Positions 17,182 to 24,188 of a stretch of 32,768 nucleotides of DNA are shown here, piece by piece (within the stretch, counting starts at the first letter, position 1; each line of letters opens with the position of its first letter). Source of the stretch: Pelagibacteraceae bacterium AG-470-G21 (GTDB lineage: Bacteria > Pseudomonadota > Alphaproteobacteria > Pelagibacterales > Pelagibacteraceae); the NCBI GenBank assembly GCA_003211555.1, contig QCSH01000011.1, positions 1 through 32,768 of the forward strand. Direction: 5' to 3'. A program made the translations under genes and the position numbers. The notes beneath the pieces were generated by a model. The model was given only the letters and a program-made list of their open reading frames with translations. It was not told where the DNA came from and searched no databases.

Positions 17182-18096
17182 TCAATAATTCTCAACTTCA
17201 TTAAATGTTGGCATCGAATTAGCTGCACCTTCTCTTGTTGTAGATATTCCAGCTACTTTATTAGAAAATTTTAATGCATCAATGTTATTTAATGACTTGG
17301 ATAATGCTACACTAAAAGCTCCATTAAAAGCATCACCTGCTCCGGTAGTATCTTTTACATCATCTTTTAAATTAAAAGCATCCACAAAAAGACTTTCTTT
17401 ACCATTTGAAAAATAAACTCCTTTAGAACCTAGAGTTATTAAAATATTTTTTACTCCTTTTTTTAAAAATTCTTTAGCTGCATTTTCTATTTCAGATTTT
17501 GTTTCAATTTTCTTTTCTAAATAAAAACTAGCTTCAGTTTCATTTGGTGTAAAATAGTCTATATTTTTAAAGTCATTCTCAGATATTTTCGAAGCTGGAG
17601 CTGGATTTAAAATAGTAATTGATCCAGTATCTTTAGCTTTTTGTAAAGCATAGCTAGTAACATCATATGGGGTTTCTAATTGTGTTAAAAATATATCTGA
17701 GTTTTCAATTGCTTTTAAATTATTATCTATATCAGAATTATTTAAAGTACCAGCAGCTCCTGGTATGATGTTTATTGCATTATCACCTGTGTTAGCATTA
17801 ATCATAATACCTGCAACTCCGGTTGATTGATTTTTGTCTTTAATAATATAATCGGTATTTACTCCAGATGATTTATATAAATTTAATGCCATTTCAGCAT
17901 TATTATCATCACCTACTTTTGTAATAAAACTTATGTTTCCACCAAGTCTTGCTGCAGCAATGGCTTGGTTAGATCCTTTTCCACCTGGTCCAATTAAGTG
18001 TTTTGTTCCTAAAATAGTTTGCCCCACTTCAGGAATATTTTCACCAATAAAACATAGATCTGCAACAAATACTCCAAATACACATATAGATTTCAT
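17182..18096 (-). CDS. rbsK: Ribokinase (PfkB family)
   Basis: Phosphorylates ribose or a similar sugar, 304 residues. Seen: the N-terminal PGGKGSNQAIAAARLGG signature (residues 38-53), NPAPA near 164-168, the TPNETE segment at 183-188, and the second PfkB signature DTTGAGDAFNGA with catalytic Asp255. These motifs are of true ribokinase type, unlike the IolC (2-deoxy-5-keto-gluconate kinase) subfamily, though substrate calls within PfkB are uncertain. The SBP/permease/ATPase importer at 19179-21981 and the mutarotase immediately upstream fit ribose or a related pentose or hexose. Four bases separate it from the mutarotase gene. Confidence 0.88.
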   Translation of the reverse strand: MKSICVFGVFVADLCFIGENIPEVGQTILGTKHLIGPGGKGSNQAIAAARLGGNISFITKVGDDNNAEMALNLYKSSGVNTDYIIKDKNQSTGVAGIMINANTGDNAINIIPGAAGTLNNSDIDNNLKAIENSDIFLTQLETPYDVTSYALQKAKDTGSITILNPAPASKISENDFKNIDYFTPNETEASFYLEKKIETKSEIENAAKEFLKKGVKNILITLGSKGVYFSNGKESLFVDAFNLKDDVKDTTGAGDAFNGAFSVALSKSLNNIDALKFSNKVAGISTTREGAANSMPTFNEVENY

Positions 18097-18100
18097 TTAA

Positions 18101-18562
18101 TTAAGACCAGACTTTACCATCAGGAAGGATAACTCCTTTAGTAATAATAAAGCATCCAAAAGGTCGAGCATCTGTAGTGGTTACAATACAATATGCTTTT
18201 TTTGCTTCTTCATAAAAATTTTGTCTTGAAATTGATCCAACTTTCCATTGAGGACCAGAATTATTTTTTACTGCTTCAATAAATTCTTTATGAGTTTCAG
18301 TTAGTTCGTCTGGTTTATCATCCACTTCCATTCTAAGTGCAGGTGAACCCCCTTGTGATACGATAAAACTATCTAATGGAAAAACAGATAAAATTGCATT
18401 TGCTGCACTTTTAATATCTACCCCATCTAGCCGTATTACATTTTTGTTTATAGAGTTTGCGGGAAAATTAGCATCAGCAAGAATTATTTTCTCACCGTGG
18501 CCCATTGATCTTAAATGAAAAAGTAAATCAGGGCTTAAAACTGGGTTAATATTTATTAACAT
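18101..18562 (-). CDS. fucU: RbsD/FucU family sugar mutarotase
   Basis: Interconverts ring forms or anomers of an imported sugar so that the next enzyme can use it. 153 residues. The N-terminus has the hallmark SMGHGEKIILADANFPA with catalytic-type His22 and Asp30, and the C-terminal TTDARPFGCFIITKGVI corresponds to the FucU ERRPYGNIILKKGV segment. The length and this C-terminus favour the FucU (L-fucose) branch over RbsD (ribose). First gene of the sugar cluster; its promoter must lie in the 18563-18739 gap. A TATAAT match (complement of 18574-18579) sits 11 bases upstream of the ATG, too close to be a normal -10 unless the leader is very short. Confidence 0.85.
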   Translation of the reverse strand: MLININPVLSPDLLFHLRSMGHGEKIILADANFPANSINKNVIRLDGVDIKSAANAILSVFPLDSFIVSQGGSPALRMEVDDKPDELTETHKEFIEAVKNNSGPQWKVGSISRQNFYEEAKKAYCIVTTTDARPFGCFIITKGVILPDGKVWS

Positions 18563-18739
18563 TATAGAAGTATATTATATTCCTTTTAAGATTTCTAATG
18601 TTACTTGAATTTACTTGTAAACCAAATCCTTTTTTTAATTAAAATTTTTGAAAATATTTCTCTTTGTATTTATGTAATTATCGAATAAATATTGTTATAT
18701 TATAACATAACGATGTTAACATAAAAACTAGGAGATAAT
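18563..18739. promoter_or_regulatory. Divergent intergenic region between fucU and the DsrE-like gene
   Basis: The longest gap in the window. It must hold the promoters for the minus-strand sugar cluster and for the plus-strand DsrE-like gene. The part near the plus-strand gene contains the palindrome cluster at 18693-18722 and a good SD (AGGAG at 18730-18734, five bases before the ATG). A TATATT hexamer at 18696-18701 could be a -10 for that gene but no convincing -35 was found. No small ORF or RNA structure was recognised in the rest. Confidence 0.5.
18693..18722. promoter_or_regulatory. Putative operator: four alternating TGTTA/TAACA half-sites
   Basis: Two adjoining inverted repeats: TGTTATA-T-TATAACA at 18693-18707 and the perfect 10-base palindrome ATGTTAACAT at 18713-18722. 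The inner half-sites also pair as TAACAT-N4-ATGTTA (18703-18718). Regular spacing of TGTTA/TAACA half-sites just upstream of an SD and over a possible -10 is what a dimeric or tetrameric repressor site looks like. No regulator gene is in the window, so the protein that would bind it is unknown. AT-rich DNA produces palindromes by chance; the repeated motif and position raise confidence only moderately. Confidence 0.45.
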
Positions 18740-19117
18740 ATGAAAATTGCATATGTATTTAAAACAAGTATGGCAAGTACTTTCCAACTTGCTACAATGA
18801 TATTGCCACAACTGGAAAAAAACTCACACGTAGTTGATGTTGCTGGGATGTTTTTTTTTGATGATAATCTTTTTTGTTTAAAAAAAGGAGATCCTATCGG
18901 TGAAAGATTAGCAAAAATTGCTAATGAAAAGAAAATGCTGTTAATGGTATGTGATGCCTGTGCTGTTAGACGAGGTTTTGCTGATGGAACTTTAGAACAA
19001 TGCGGAAGTGGAGAAGTTAAGGCAAAAGGTTTGGTTGATGGTGTCGTAGCTGGATGCTTTCCACAATTATATACTGCACTTGGATCAAATCCACCTGATC
19101 AAGTAATTACTCTTTAA
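18740..19117 (+). CDS. DsrE-like (SaoD-like) small CXXC protein
   Basis: 125-residue cytoplasmic protein that looks like the DsrE/DsrF sulfur-relay fold (MKIAYVFKTSMAS start, alternating strands and helices). It has five Cys: 46, 71, 74, 88 and 106, with a CDAC motif at 71-74 in the MLLMVCDACAVRRG segment and EQCGSG and AGCFPQL further on. Proteins of this type carry persulfide or bind metal through such Cys; the function here is unknown. Good SD (AGGAG, five bases before ATG). Transcribed alone between two minus-strand sugar units, ending at a strong bidirectional terminator. The SaoD resemblance is from memory and needs a profile search. Confidence 0.7.
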   Translation: MKIAYVFKTSMASTFQLATMILPQLEKNSHVVDVAGMFFFDDNLFCLKKGDPIGERLAKIANEKKMLLMVCDACAVRRGFADGTLEQCGSGEVKAKGLVDGVVAGCFPQLYTALGSNPPDQVITL

Positions 19118-19125
19118 AATAAATA

Positions 19126-19159
19126 AAAAAAGGGTGGAATAAAAATTCCACCCTTTTTT
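19126..19159. terminator. Bidirectional rho-independent terminator
   Basis: Perfect 15-base inverted repeat (arms 19126-19140 and 19145-19159, core GGGTGGAAT, four-A loop). The A-tract at one end and the T-tract at the other give a U-run in both directions. It lies between the convergent ends of the DsrE-like gene and the sugar-binding protein gene and would stop transcription of both. It is the clearest terminator in the window. Confidence 0.92.
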
Positions 19160-19178
19160 AAATGTTGTAGACTAAAGA

Positions 19179-20111
19179 TTATTTGAAATCGTTAGCGTTT
19201 TCTTTTGTTACTAGTTGTGTTCCAGTATCAATGTTTGGATCAATACTTCCACCATTAGCTAGCTCAAGTGCATATTTGACACCGTAAGCACCCATGTTAT
19301 ATGAGAACTGAGCAATAGTCGCAGTCATTTCACCTTTTAAAATACTTGTAGCAGCGTCTGGAGTTGCATCAAAACCAACAACAACTACATTATTCATATC
19401 TGCATCTTTAAGAGCTTGCATAGCACCTAATCCCATGTTGTCATTTGAAGCAAATATTGCTTTGATGTTAGGATTTTTTAAAATGATTGACTCAGTTACC
19501 GATCTACCTTTTGCAGTGTCCCACTCAGCTGTTTGAGTAGCAACTATATTTAAACCACAATTTTTAAATCCTTTAATTGCACCATCTCTTCTCAATAAAG
19601 CTGTTGACTGAGACTCAATTCCAGTCAAAATCGCAACATCTGAACCTTTTGGAGTTTTATCACAAATGAATTTTGCTGCTAATTCGGCTCCATTCATATT
19701 GTTAGTTCCAATGAAAGTAACGCCTTCATTTATTCCTTTTGTATCAACGAATACAACTGGAACTCCACTCTTGATAGCATCATCTACTATTGGAGCAAAT
19801 GCGTTTGGATCTCCTGGTGCAAGTGCTAAAGCATCAACACCTTTAGCAAGTTGATCTTCAACTTGGTTAATTTGTGCTTGAACATCACCTTCTTGAGGCG
19901 GCGCAACCAATATTAGTTTAACACCTAATTTTTTTGCTTCTTCTTCAGCACCTTTTGTAACAGAAGCCCAGAAAGGATTTCCAGATCCAGGTCCCTTAAT
20001 ACTGAATAAGATTTTTTTCCCATGCCCATCAGCAAAAGATGCTGATATCATGCTTAATGATAAGAAAATTGCTGAAACTAAAACAACAATTTTTCTAGTT
20101 AGTTCTCTCAT
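19179..20111 (-). CDS. Sugar-binding periplasmic protein (RbsB/FrcB type)
   Basis: Receptor of a CUT2-type sugar or cyclitol importer, 310 residues. Residues 1-27 form a signal peptide (basic MRELTRK, hydrophobic core, cleavage after ASFA). The mature chain is a type I periplasmic-binding fold: ILFSIKGPGSGNPFWASVTKGAEEEAKKLG, then VDALALAPGDPNAFAPIVDDAIKSGVPVVFVDTKG, and NPNIKAIFASNDNMGLGAMQAL. An SD (GGGAG) sits just upstream of the ATG. Unusually it is the last gene of the transporter set, 106 bases after the permease, and ends at the terminator at 19126-19159. The ligand may be ribose, fructose, or an inositol given iolD in the same direction. Confidence 0.92.
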   Translation of the reverse strand: MRELTRKIVVLVSAIFLSLSMISASFADGHGKKILFSIKGPGSGNPFWASVTKGAEEEAKKLGVKLILVAPPQEGDVQAQINQVEDQLAKGVDALALAPGDPNAFAPIVDDAIKSGVPVVFVDTKGINEGVTFIGTNNMNGAELAAKFICDKTPKGSDVAILTGIESQSTALLRRDGAIKGFKNCGLNIVATQTAEWDTAKGRSVTESIILKNPNIKAIFASNDNMGLGAMQALKDADMNNVVVVGFDATPDAATSILKGEMTATIAQFSYNMGAYGVKYALELANGGSIDPNIDTGTQLVTKENANDFK

Positions 20112-20217
20112 AAATCTCCCTTTAATAATTATTAAATATTAATTTAATAAAATTTTTAAAAGAAGTTCAACTGTTTACAAAGTCTTAATTAATTTTATAG
20201 ATACAACTCAGACGTGT
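20112..20217 (-). promoter_or_regulatory. Gap between permease and binding-protein genes, probable extra promoter
   Basis: The only sizeable gap within the transporter set. A separate promoter for the binding protein would explain why this highly needed subunit is distal. The GGGAG SD (within the complement of 20115-20120) is clear. An all-AT inverted repeat (ATTAAAT-N4-ATTTAAT, 20131-20148) is present but may be chance. No definite -35/-10 pair or terminator was recognised. Confidence 0.35.
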
Positions 20218-21231
20218 TTATTTTCTTGTACCAAAGTCTCGTCTTAATACGTCTACATACACCGCTAATACTATAATAGAACCAATTAGTACTTGCTGCC
20301 AAAAAGAACTTACATCCATCAAATTAAGTCCATTTCTTAAAATTCCCATAATCATTACTCCAGCAAAAACTCCAAGAACAGTTCCTCTTCCACCAAAAAA
20401 ACTTGCTCCACCAATAATGCATGCGGCTATTGCATCTAATTCAGATTGTAATCCTGCATTAGGATAGCCCGAGTCCGTTCTTCCTGCTAAGATTAGAGCT
20501 CCAATACCTGATAAAAATCCACAAAGTGAATAAACAATGATTAAAATTTTATTAACATTAATTCCTGAAGCTCTTGCTGCACTTGGGTTACCACCAATTG
20601 CATAAATCCACTTTCCTGTTCGACTATGATTTAAGAAAACCCAAAAAACAAAATATACAACAGCAATTAAAACTAAGCTTACTGGGAGATATTGAGATTT
20701 TTCTAATCCTAGCCACGTTAAGTCAATTCTTCCATGACCCAAATACCTTACTTCATCTGTAAAGCCGCTTATAGGTGTACCCCCAGATATAAGATTTCCT
20801 GTTCCTCTAAAAATGTAAAGTGTTCCCAAGGTCATTATAAATGGATGGGGCATCCTTAAAAGTGTAATACCTAAGCCATTAATTAAACCACATAGCAGTC
20901 CAGCAAATAAAGGTACAAGTGCAACAACAAACCATGGAGCTCCTGCTTTAGCTACGATTGCTAGTATCATTAATGATAACATCATTATTGAACCAACGGA
21001 AAGATCTATTCCAGCCGTTACTATTACCATAAATACACCTAATGCTAACATTGATTGCCATGAAATTTGCTTAAAGACGTTTGTCACATTTCTCCAAGAC
21101 AAAAAGACATCTGGTTGCAAAATATGCATTACCAAGATCATGATAACTAATAAAAGTAAAATCCCATATTTTTCAAAATATGGAATTAATTTTACATACA
21201 AGCTTTCTTGTTTTTTATCTTTTTCTTCCAT
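20218..21231 (-). CDS. Sugar ABC importer permease (RbsC/FrcC type)
   Basis: Inner-membrane channel of the CUT2 importer, 337 residues with about eight to ten hydrophobic segments. Family landmarks: the LALGVFMVIVTAGIDLSVGSIM segment, RMPHPFIMTLGTLYIFRGTGNLISGG, NPSAARASGINVNKILIIVYSLCGF (ATPase contact region) and IAACIIGGASFFGGRGTVLGVFAG. The ATG directly follows the ATPase stop codon with no gap, so the two are made together. The charged N-terminus (MEEKDKKQESLYVKL) is cytoplasmic. Confidence 0.93.
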   Translation of the reverse strand: MEEKDKKQESLYVKLIPYFEKYGILLLLVIMILVMHILQPDVFLSWRNVTNVFKQISWQSMLALGVFMVIVTAGIDLSVGSIMMLSLMILAIVAKAGAPWFVVALVPLFAGLLCGLINGLGITLLRMPHPFIMTLGTLYIFRGTGNLISGGTPISGFTDEVRYLGHGRIDLTWLGLEKSQYLPVSLVLIAVVYFVFWVFLNHSRTGKWIYAIGGNPSAARASGINVNKILIIVYSLCGFLSGIGALILAGRTDSGYPNAGLQSELDAIAACIIGGASFFGGRGTVLGVFAGVMIMGILRNGLNLMDVSSFWQQVLIGSIIVLAVYVDVLRRDFGTRK

Positions 21232-21981
21232 TTATTTTTTTCCCATTATCCAACCAATTACTTCGTCTCTAGATGTTTTATCTAATTGAGCTTCAGCAAA
21301 ATTTGTACCTTGAAATAATGCCATCACCCGATCACAAACAGAAAATATATCATCCATTCTATGACTTATTACAATTACACCAACTCCAGTGCTTTTTAAT
21401 TTATTTATCAAATCTAATACCTTTCCCACTTCTTTGATTGCTAATGCAGCAGTTGGTTCATCCATAATAACAACTTTGGCATTAAATGCTGTTGATCTTG
21501 CTATTGCAACTGCTTGTCTTTGTCCCCCGGATAATTCCTCTACTTTTTGATCGGCACTTTTGACATTAATTTTTAATTTGTCTAAATGAGCATTGGTCAT
21601 TTCTTGAATTTTTTTAAAATCTAAGAATTTTAGAAAACCAATATTCTTTGTTGGCTCTCTACCTAAAAAAATATTTTCACCTATTGGTAAGTTCCCTGCT
21701 AATGCTAAGTCTTGATATACCATTTCTAGACCTAAAATTTGTGAGTCTTTCGGACTTTCTAATACTTTTTCTTCTCCCTCAAAAAATAATGCCCCTTGAC
21801 TAGGTTTATATAAGCCAGACAAAACTTTCATCAATGTAGATTTTCCAGCTCCATTATCTCCCACTACACCAAGACATTCTCCTTCATGCACTTTTAAATT
21901 TACATTTTCAAGCGCAGTGATTGTTCCAAAATATTTTGTAATACCTTTGGCCTCTAAGAGTAATTTATTTGTTGAAGTCAT
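21232..21981 (-). CDS. Sugar ABC importer ATPase, single-domain (FrcA type)
   Basis: Energises the CUT2 importer. 249 residues with one nucleotide-binding domain: Walker A GDNGAGKS at 41-48, signature LSGGQRQAVAIAR, Walker B VVIMDEPTAAL and H-loop ISHRMDD. Ribose, galactose and xylose systems use a double-length RbsA-type ATPase, while fructose-type FrcA is single-length like this one and would work as a homodimer. That points to an Frc-like importer, though single-domain forms also occur with other sugars and with inositol. Lies 22 bases after the 2-hydroxyacid dehydrogenase gene in the same direction. Confidence 0.9.
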   Translation of the reverse strand: MTSTNKLLLEAKGITKYFGTITALENVNLKVHEGECLGVVGDNGAGKSTLMKVLSGLYKPSQGALFFEGEEKVLESPKDSQILGLEMVYQDLALAGNLPIGENIFLGREPTKNIGFLKFLDFKKIQEMTNAHLDKLKINVKSADQKVEELSGGQRQAVAIARSTAFNAKVVIMDEPTAALAIKEVGKVLDLINKLKSTGVGVIVISHRMDDIFSVCDRVMALFQGTNFAEAQLDKTSRDEVIGWIMGKK

Positions 21982-22003
21982 TTAATTTAAATTAAAAAAA
22001 AAA

Positions 22004-23023
22004 TTAATTAATTGCAACAGGTTTTGACCTTAAAAGATGGACAGTTTTCCTTTGAGCCTTTTTACAAAATCTTGGATTAAGATTTTTTGAAATTAATTTC
22101 ATATCTTCAAAAACAATTTTACCCATTTCCTTGAATGCTTGGTCTAAAGCGCCAGCTCTATGTGCTGAAAATAAAACATTTTTTAATTTTCTTATTGGGT
22201 CATTTTTTTTAACAGGTTCATCTGGAAAGACATCAAGGGCAGCATAAATGTCACCTTTTTTAAGCCTATTTTTTAAATCCATGAAATTAACAACTTCAGC
22301 TCTGCTCATTAGTATTAAAAGTGAGTTTGATTTCATAAGATTGAGTAATTTTTTATCAACCAATCCTCTGTTTTTTGTCGTAACAGCAGCAAGTACATAA
22401 ATAACCTCACATTCTTTAAACATTTTTTTTAAAGTAATGGGTTTAAATCCTTGATTAATAATTTTTTTGCTTGGTATCCAAGGATCATATATATTTATTT
22501 TATTCGAAAATGGTTTCAATAACGGGACCAATGCTTTACCTAGATCACCAAATCCCAATAACCCAATTTTTTTGTCTGATAATAATGAAGCCTTCAGATT
22601 TCCATCTAATCCATACTTTTCCTTTTTATTAATGAAATCTTGATGTGCTGCATGAATACTTCTAAGGAGAGAAAGTGTAAATCCAAGCGCAATTTCTGCA
22701 ACTGGTTTTGAGAAGACAGGCGATGTCGCAATAACGTGAATGCCTTTGTCGAAGCAATAATTATAATCCATATTATCTAGAAAGTTACTTTCTACATTTA
22801 TTACTGCTTTTAACTTTTTTGCTTTTATTAATAAAAATTTAGGAAGATCAGGCTGTCCAATAATAAATTTCGCTTTATGAATATTATTGTTATAAAATTT
22901 CTGTTTATTTGTCTTAGGTACAAAAATAAGATTAAATTTTTTTTTTAATTCATTTAATTTTGATTTTGAAAAAATAAGCTCCATAGTTCTTGGATACGGA
23001 TCAACAATTGCAATATCTTTCAT
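22004..23023 (-). CDS. D-isomer-specific 2-hydroxyacid dehydrogenase family protein
   Basis: Probably interconverts a 2-hydroxyacid and its 2-keto form with NAD(P). 339 residues. Nucleotide loop GFGDLG at 157-162; catalytic Arg241 (MSRAEV), Glu269 (PDEP) and His288 (SAHRAG) are all present, so it should be active. The N-terminal catalytic domain is divergent (MKDIAIVDPYPRTMELIF) and the C-terminus has an extra basic tail (FCKKAQRKTVHLLRSKP). Its place between a Gfo oxidoreductase and the sugar transporter suggests a role in catabolism of the imported compound rather than in serine synthesis. Substrate unknown. Confidence 0.83.
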   Translation of the reverse strand: MKDIAIVDPYPRTMELIFSKSKLNELKKKFNLIFVPKTNKQKFYNNNIHKAKFIIGQPDLPKFLLIKAKKLKAVINVESNFLDNMDYNYCFDKGIHVIATSPVFSKPVAEIALGFTLSLLRSIHAAHQDFINKKEKYGLDGNLKASLLSDKKIGLLGFGDLGKALVPLLKPFSNKINIYDPWIPSKKIINQGFKPITLKKMFKECEVIYVLAAVTTKNRGLVDKKLLNLMKSNSLLILMSRAEVVNFMDLKNRLKKGDIYAALDVFPDEPVKKNDPIRKLKNVLFSAHRAGALDQAFKEMGKIVFEDMKLISKNLNPRFCKKAQRKTVHLLRSKPVAIN

Positions 23024-23026
23024 GAT

Positions 23027-24181
23027 CTATAAGAGAATTTTTTTTACTTCCTCTTCTGTAAACTTTTTTGGCTTCTCACACTTAGTCTTTATCTTTTGAG
23101 GAATTCCTGTTGTTGCAGCTTTCATAGTAGACTCTATTAAATCTAAAACATGAAGAGATAGCTCTCCTGAACAACGATGTTTTTTCTTTTTCTCGATTGA
23201 ATATAACATCTCAGACATTCCAACACTTCTATAGTTTGCATTAGTTGGCGACTCGTTTGATCTACCACTTGCAGATGTAATATTTATTTTTCCTAAATGC
23301 ATTTTATCAGTTTTATGTTCACCCCATCTACCTCCTTCAGTAACAGAAATAAATACTGACCCTCCAAACATATTTGGATCTGGAACAATAATTGAACCTC
23401 TGGTTCCATAAAGCTCCATATGGTTTCTTTGATGATTAATAACATCAAAGGATAAAGTGACTTGGATTATCGCTTCATTATGAAATTGAATTGTTGCTAA
23501 ATAAGTGGTTGGTGTTTCAACTTTAAATGTTTTTCCTTTATTTGGACCTGCTCTGTAATTTCTTCTTTTAAAAGCTGTTAATGTTCTTCCTTGTACCTGT
23601 TTGGCTGGTCCTAAAAGATTAACAAGAGTTGTAAAAAAATAAGGACCCATGTCTATAACTGGACCTCCTTCTTTTTTATACCAAGACTCTGGTTTGGGAT
23701 GAAAGTTTTCAACACCAGGAAATGCAAAGATTGCATTTCCAAGCTTTATTTCTCCAATTAAATCTGAGTCAATTAATTCTCTTGCTTTTTGCCCTCCACC
23801 ACCAAGAAAAGTATCTGGTGCGTTTCCAATATAGAGTTTCTTTTTTTTTGCTAAACTTACTAATTCTTTCCCTTTTTCAAAATATGTAGCTAAAGGTTTT
23901 TCTGAATAAACATGCTTACCAGCATTTAAAACTCTTTTTGATACTGAATAATGTGATTGAGGGATTGTTAAGTTTAAAATAACCTCAATGTTTTGATCTT
24001 TTAATATCTCATTAACAGTCGTGTGCTTTATATTGTAGAGTTTTGCACATTTTTCCGCGGCTTTTGGATTAATATCTGCACACGCAACGATTTTAAAATT
24101 ATTAAAATATTGATGACCTCTAAAATATGTCTCTGCAATATGGCCACATCCTATAAGACCAACTTTAAAAACTTTATTCAT
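23027..24181 (-). CDS. Gfo/Idh/MocA family oxidoreductase
   Basis: NAD(P)-dependent sugar or cyclitol dehydrogenase, 384 residues. Rossmann loop GLIGCGHIAETY at residues 8-19, catalytic EKP motif at 94-96, and the second active-site block GGPVIDMGPYFF with Asp177 but with Tyr181 where IolG-like enzymes have His. That DMGPY variant marks a separate subfamily. Segments such as MELYGTRGSIIVPDPN are typical of its C-terminal sheet domain. Eight bases follow iolD and three precede the hydroxyacid dehydrogenase gene, so all three form one unit. Oxidation of a cyclitol isomer or a derived sugar is plausible. Confidence 0.87.
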   Translation of the reverse strand: MNKVFKVGLIGCGHIAETYFRGHQYFNNFKIVACADINPKAAEKCAKLYNIKHTTVNEILKDQNIEVILNLTIPQSHYSVSKRVLNAGKHVYSEKPLATYFEKGKELVSLAKKKKLYIGNAPDTFLGGGGQKARELIDSDLIGEIKLGNAIFAFPGVENFHPKPESWYKKEGGPVIDMGPYFFTTLVNLLGPAKQVQGRTLTAFKRRNYRAGPNKGKTFKVETPTTYLATIQFHNEAIIQVTLSFDVINHQRNHMELYGTRGSIIVPDPNMFGGSVFISVTEGGRWGEHKTDKMHLGKINITSASGRSNESPTNANYRSVGMSEMLYSIEKKKKHRCSGELSLHVLDLIESTMKAATTGIPQKIKTKCEKPKKFTEEEVKKILL

Positions 24182-24188
24182 AGAGTTT

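Noticed and set aside
17182-18096. Ribokinase gene as the missing IolC kinase
   Set aside because: The PGGKGSNQ and DTTGAGD signatures and overall length fit ribokinase; no IolC-specific feature was recognised.
20131-20148. All-AT inverted repeat before the binding-protein gene as an operator
   Set aside because: With this base composition such repeats are expected by chance, and the half-site does not match the one at 18693-18722.
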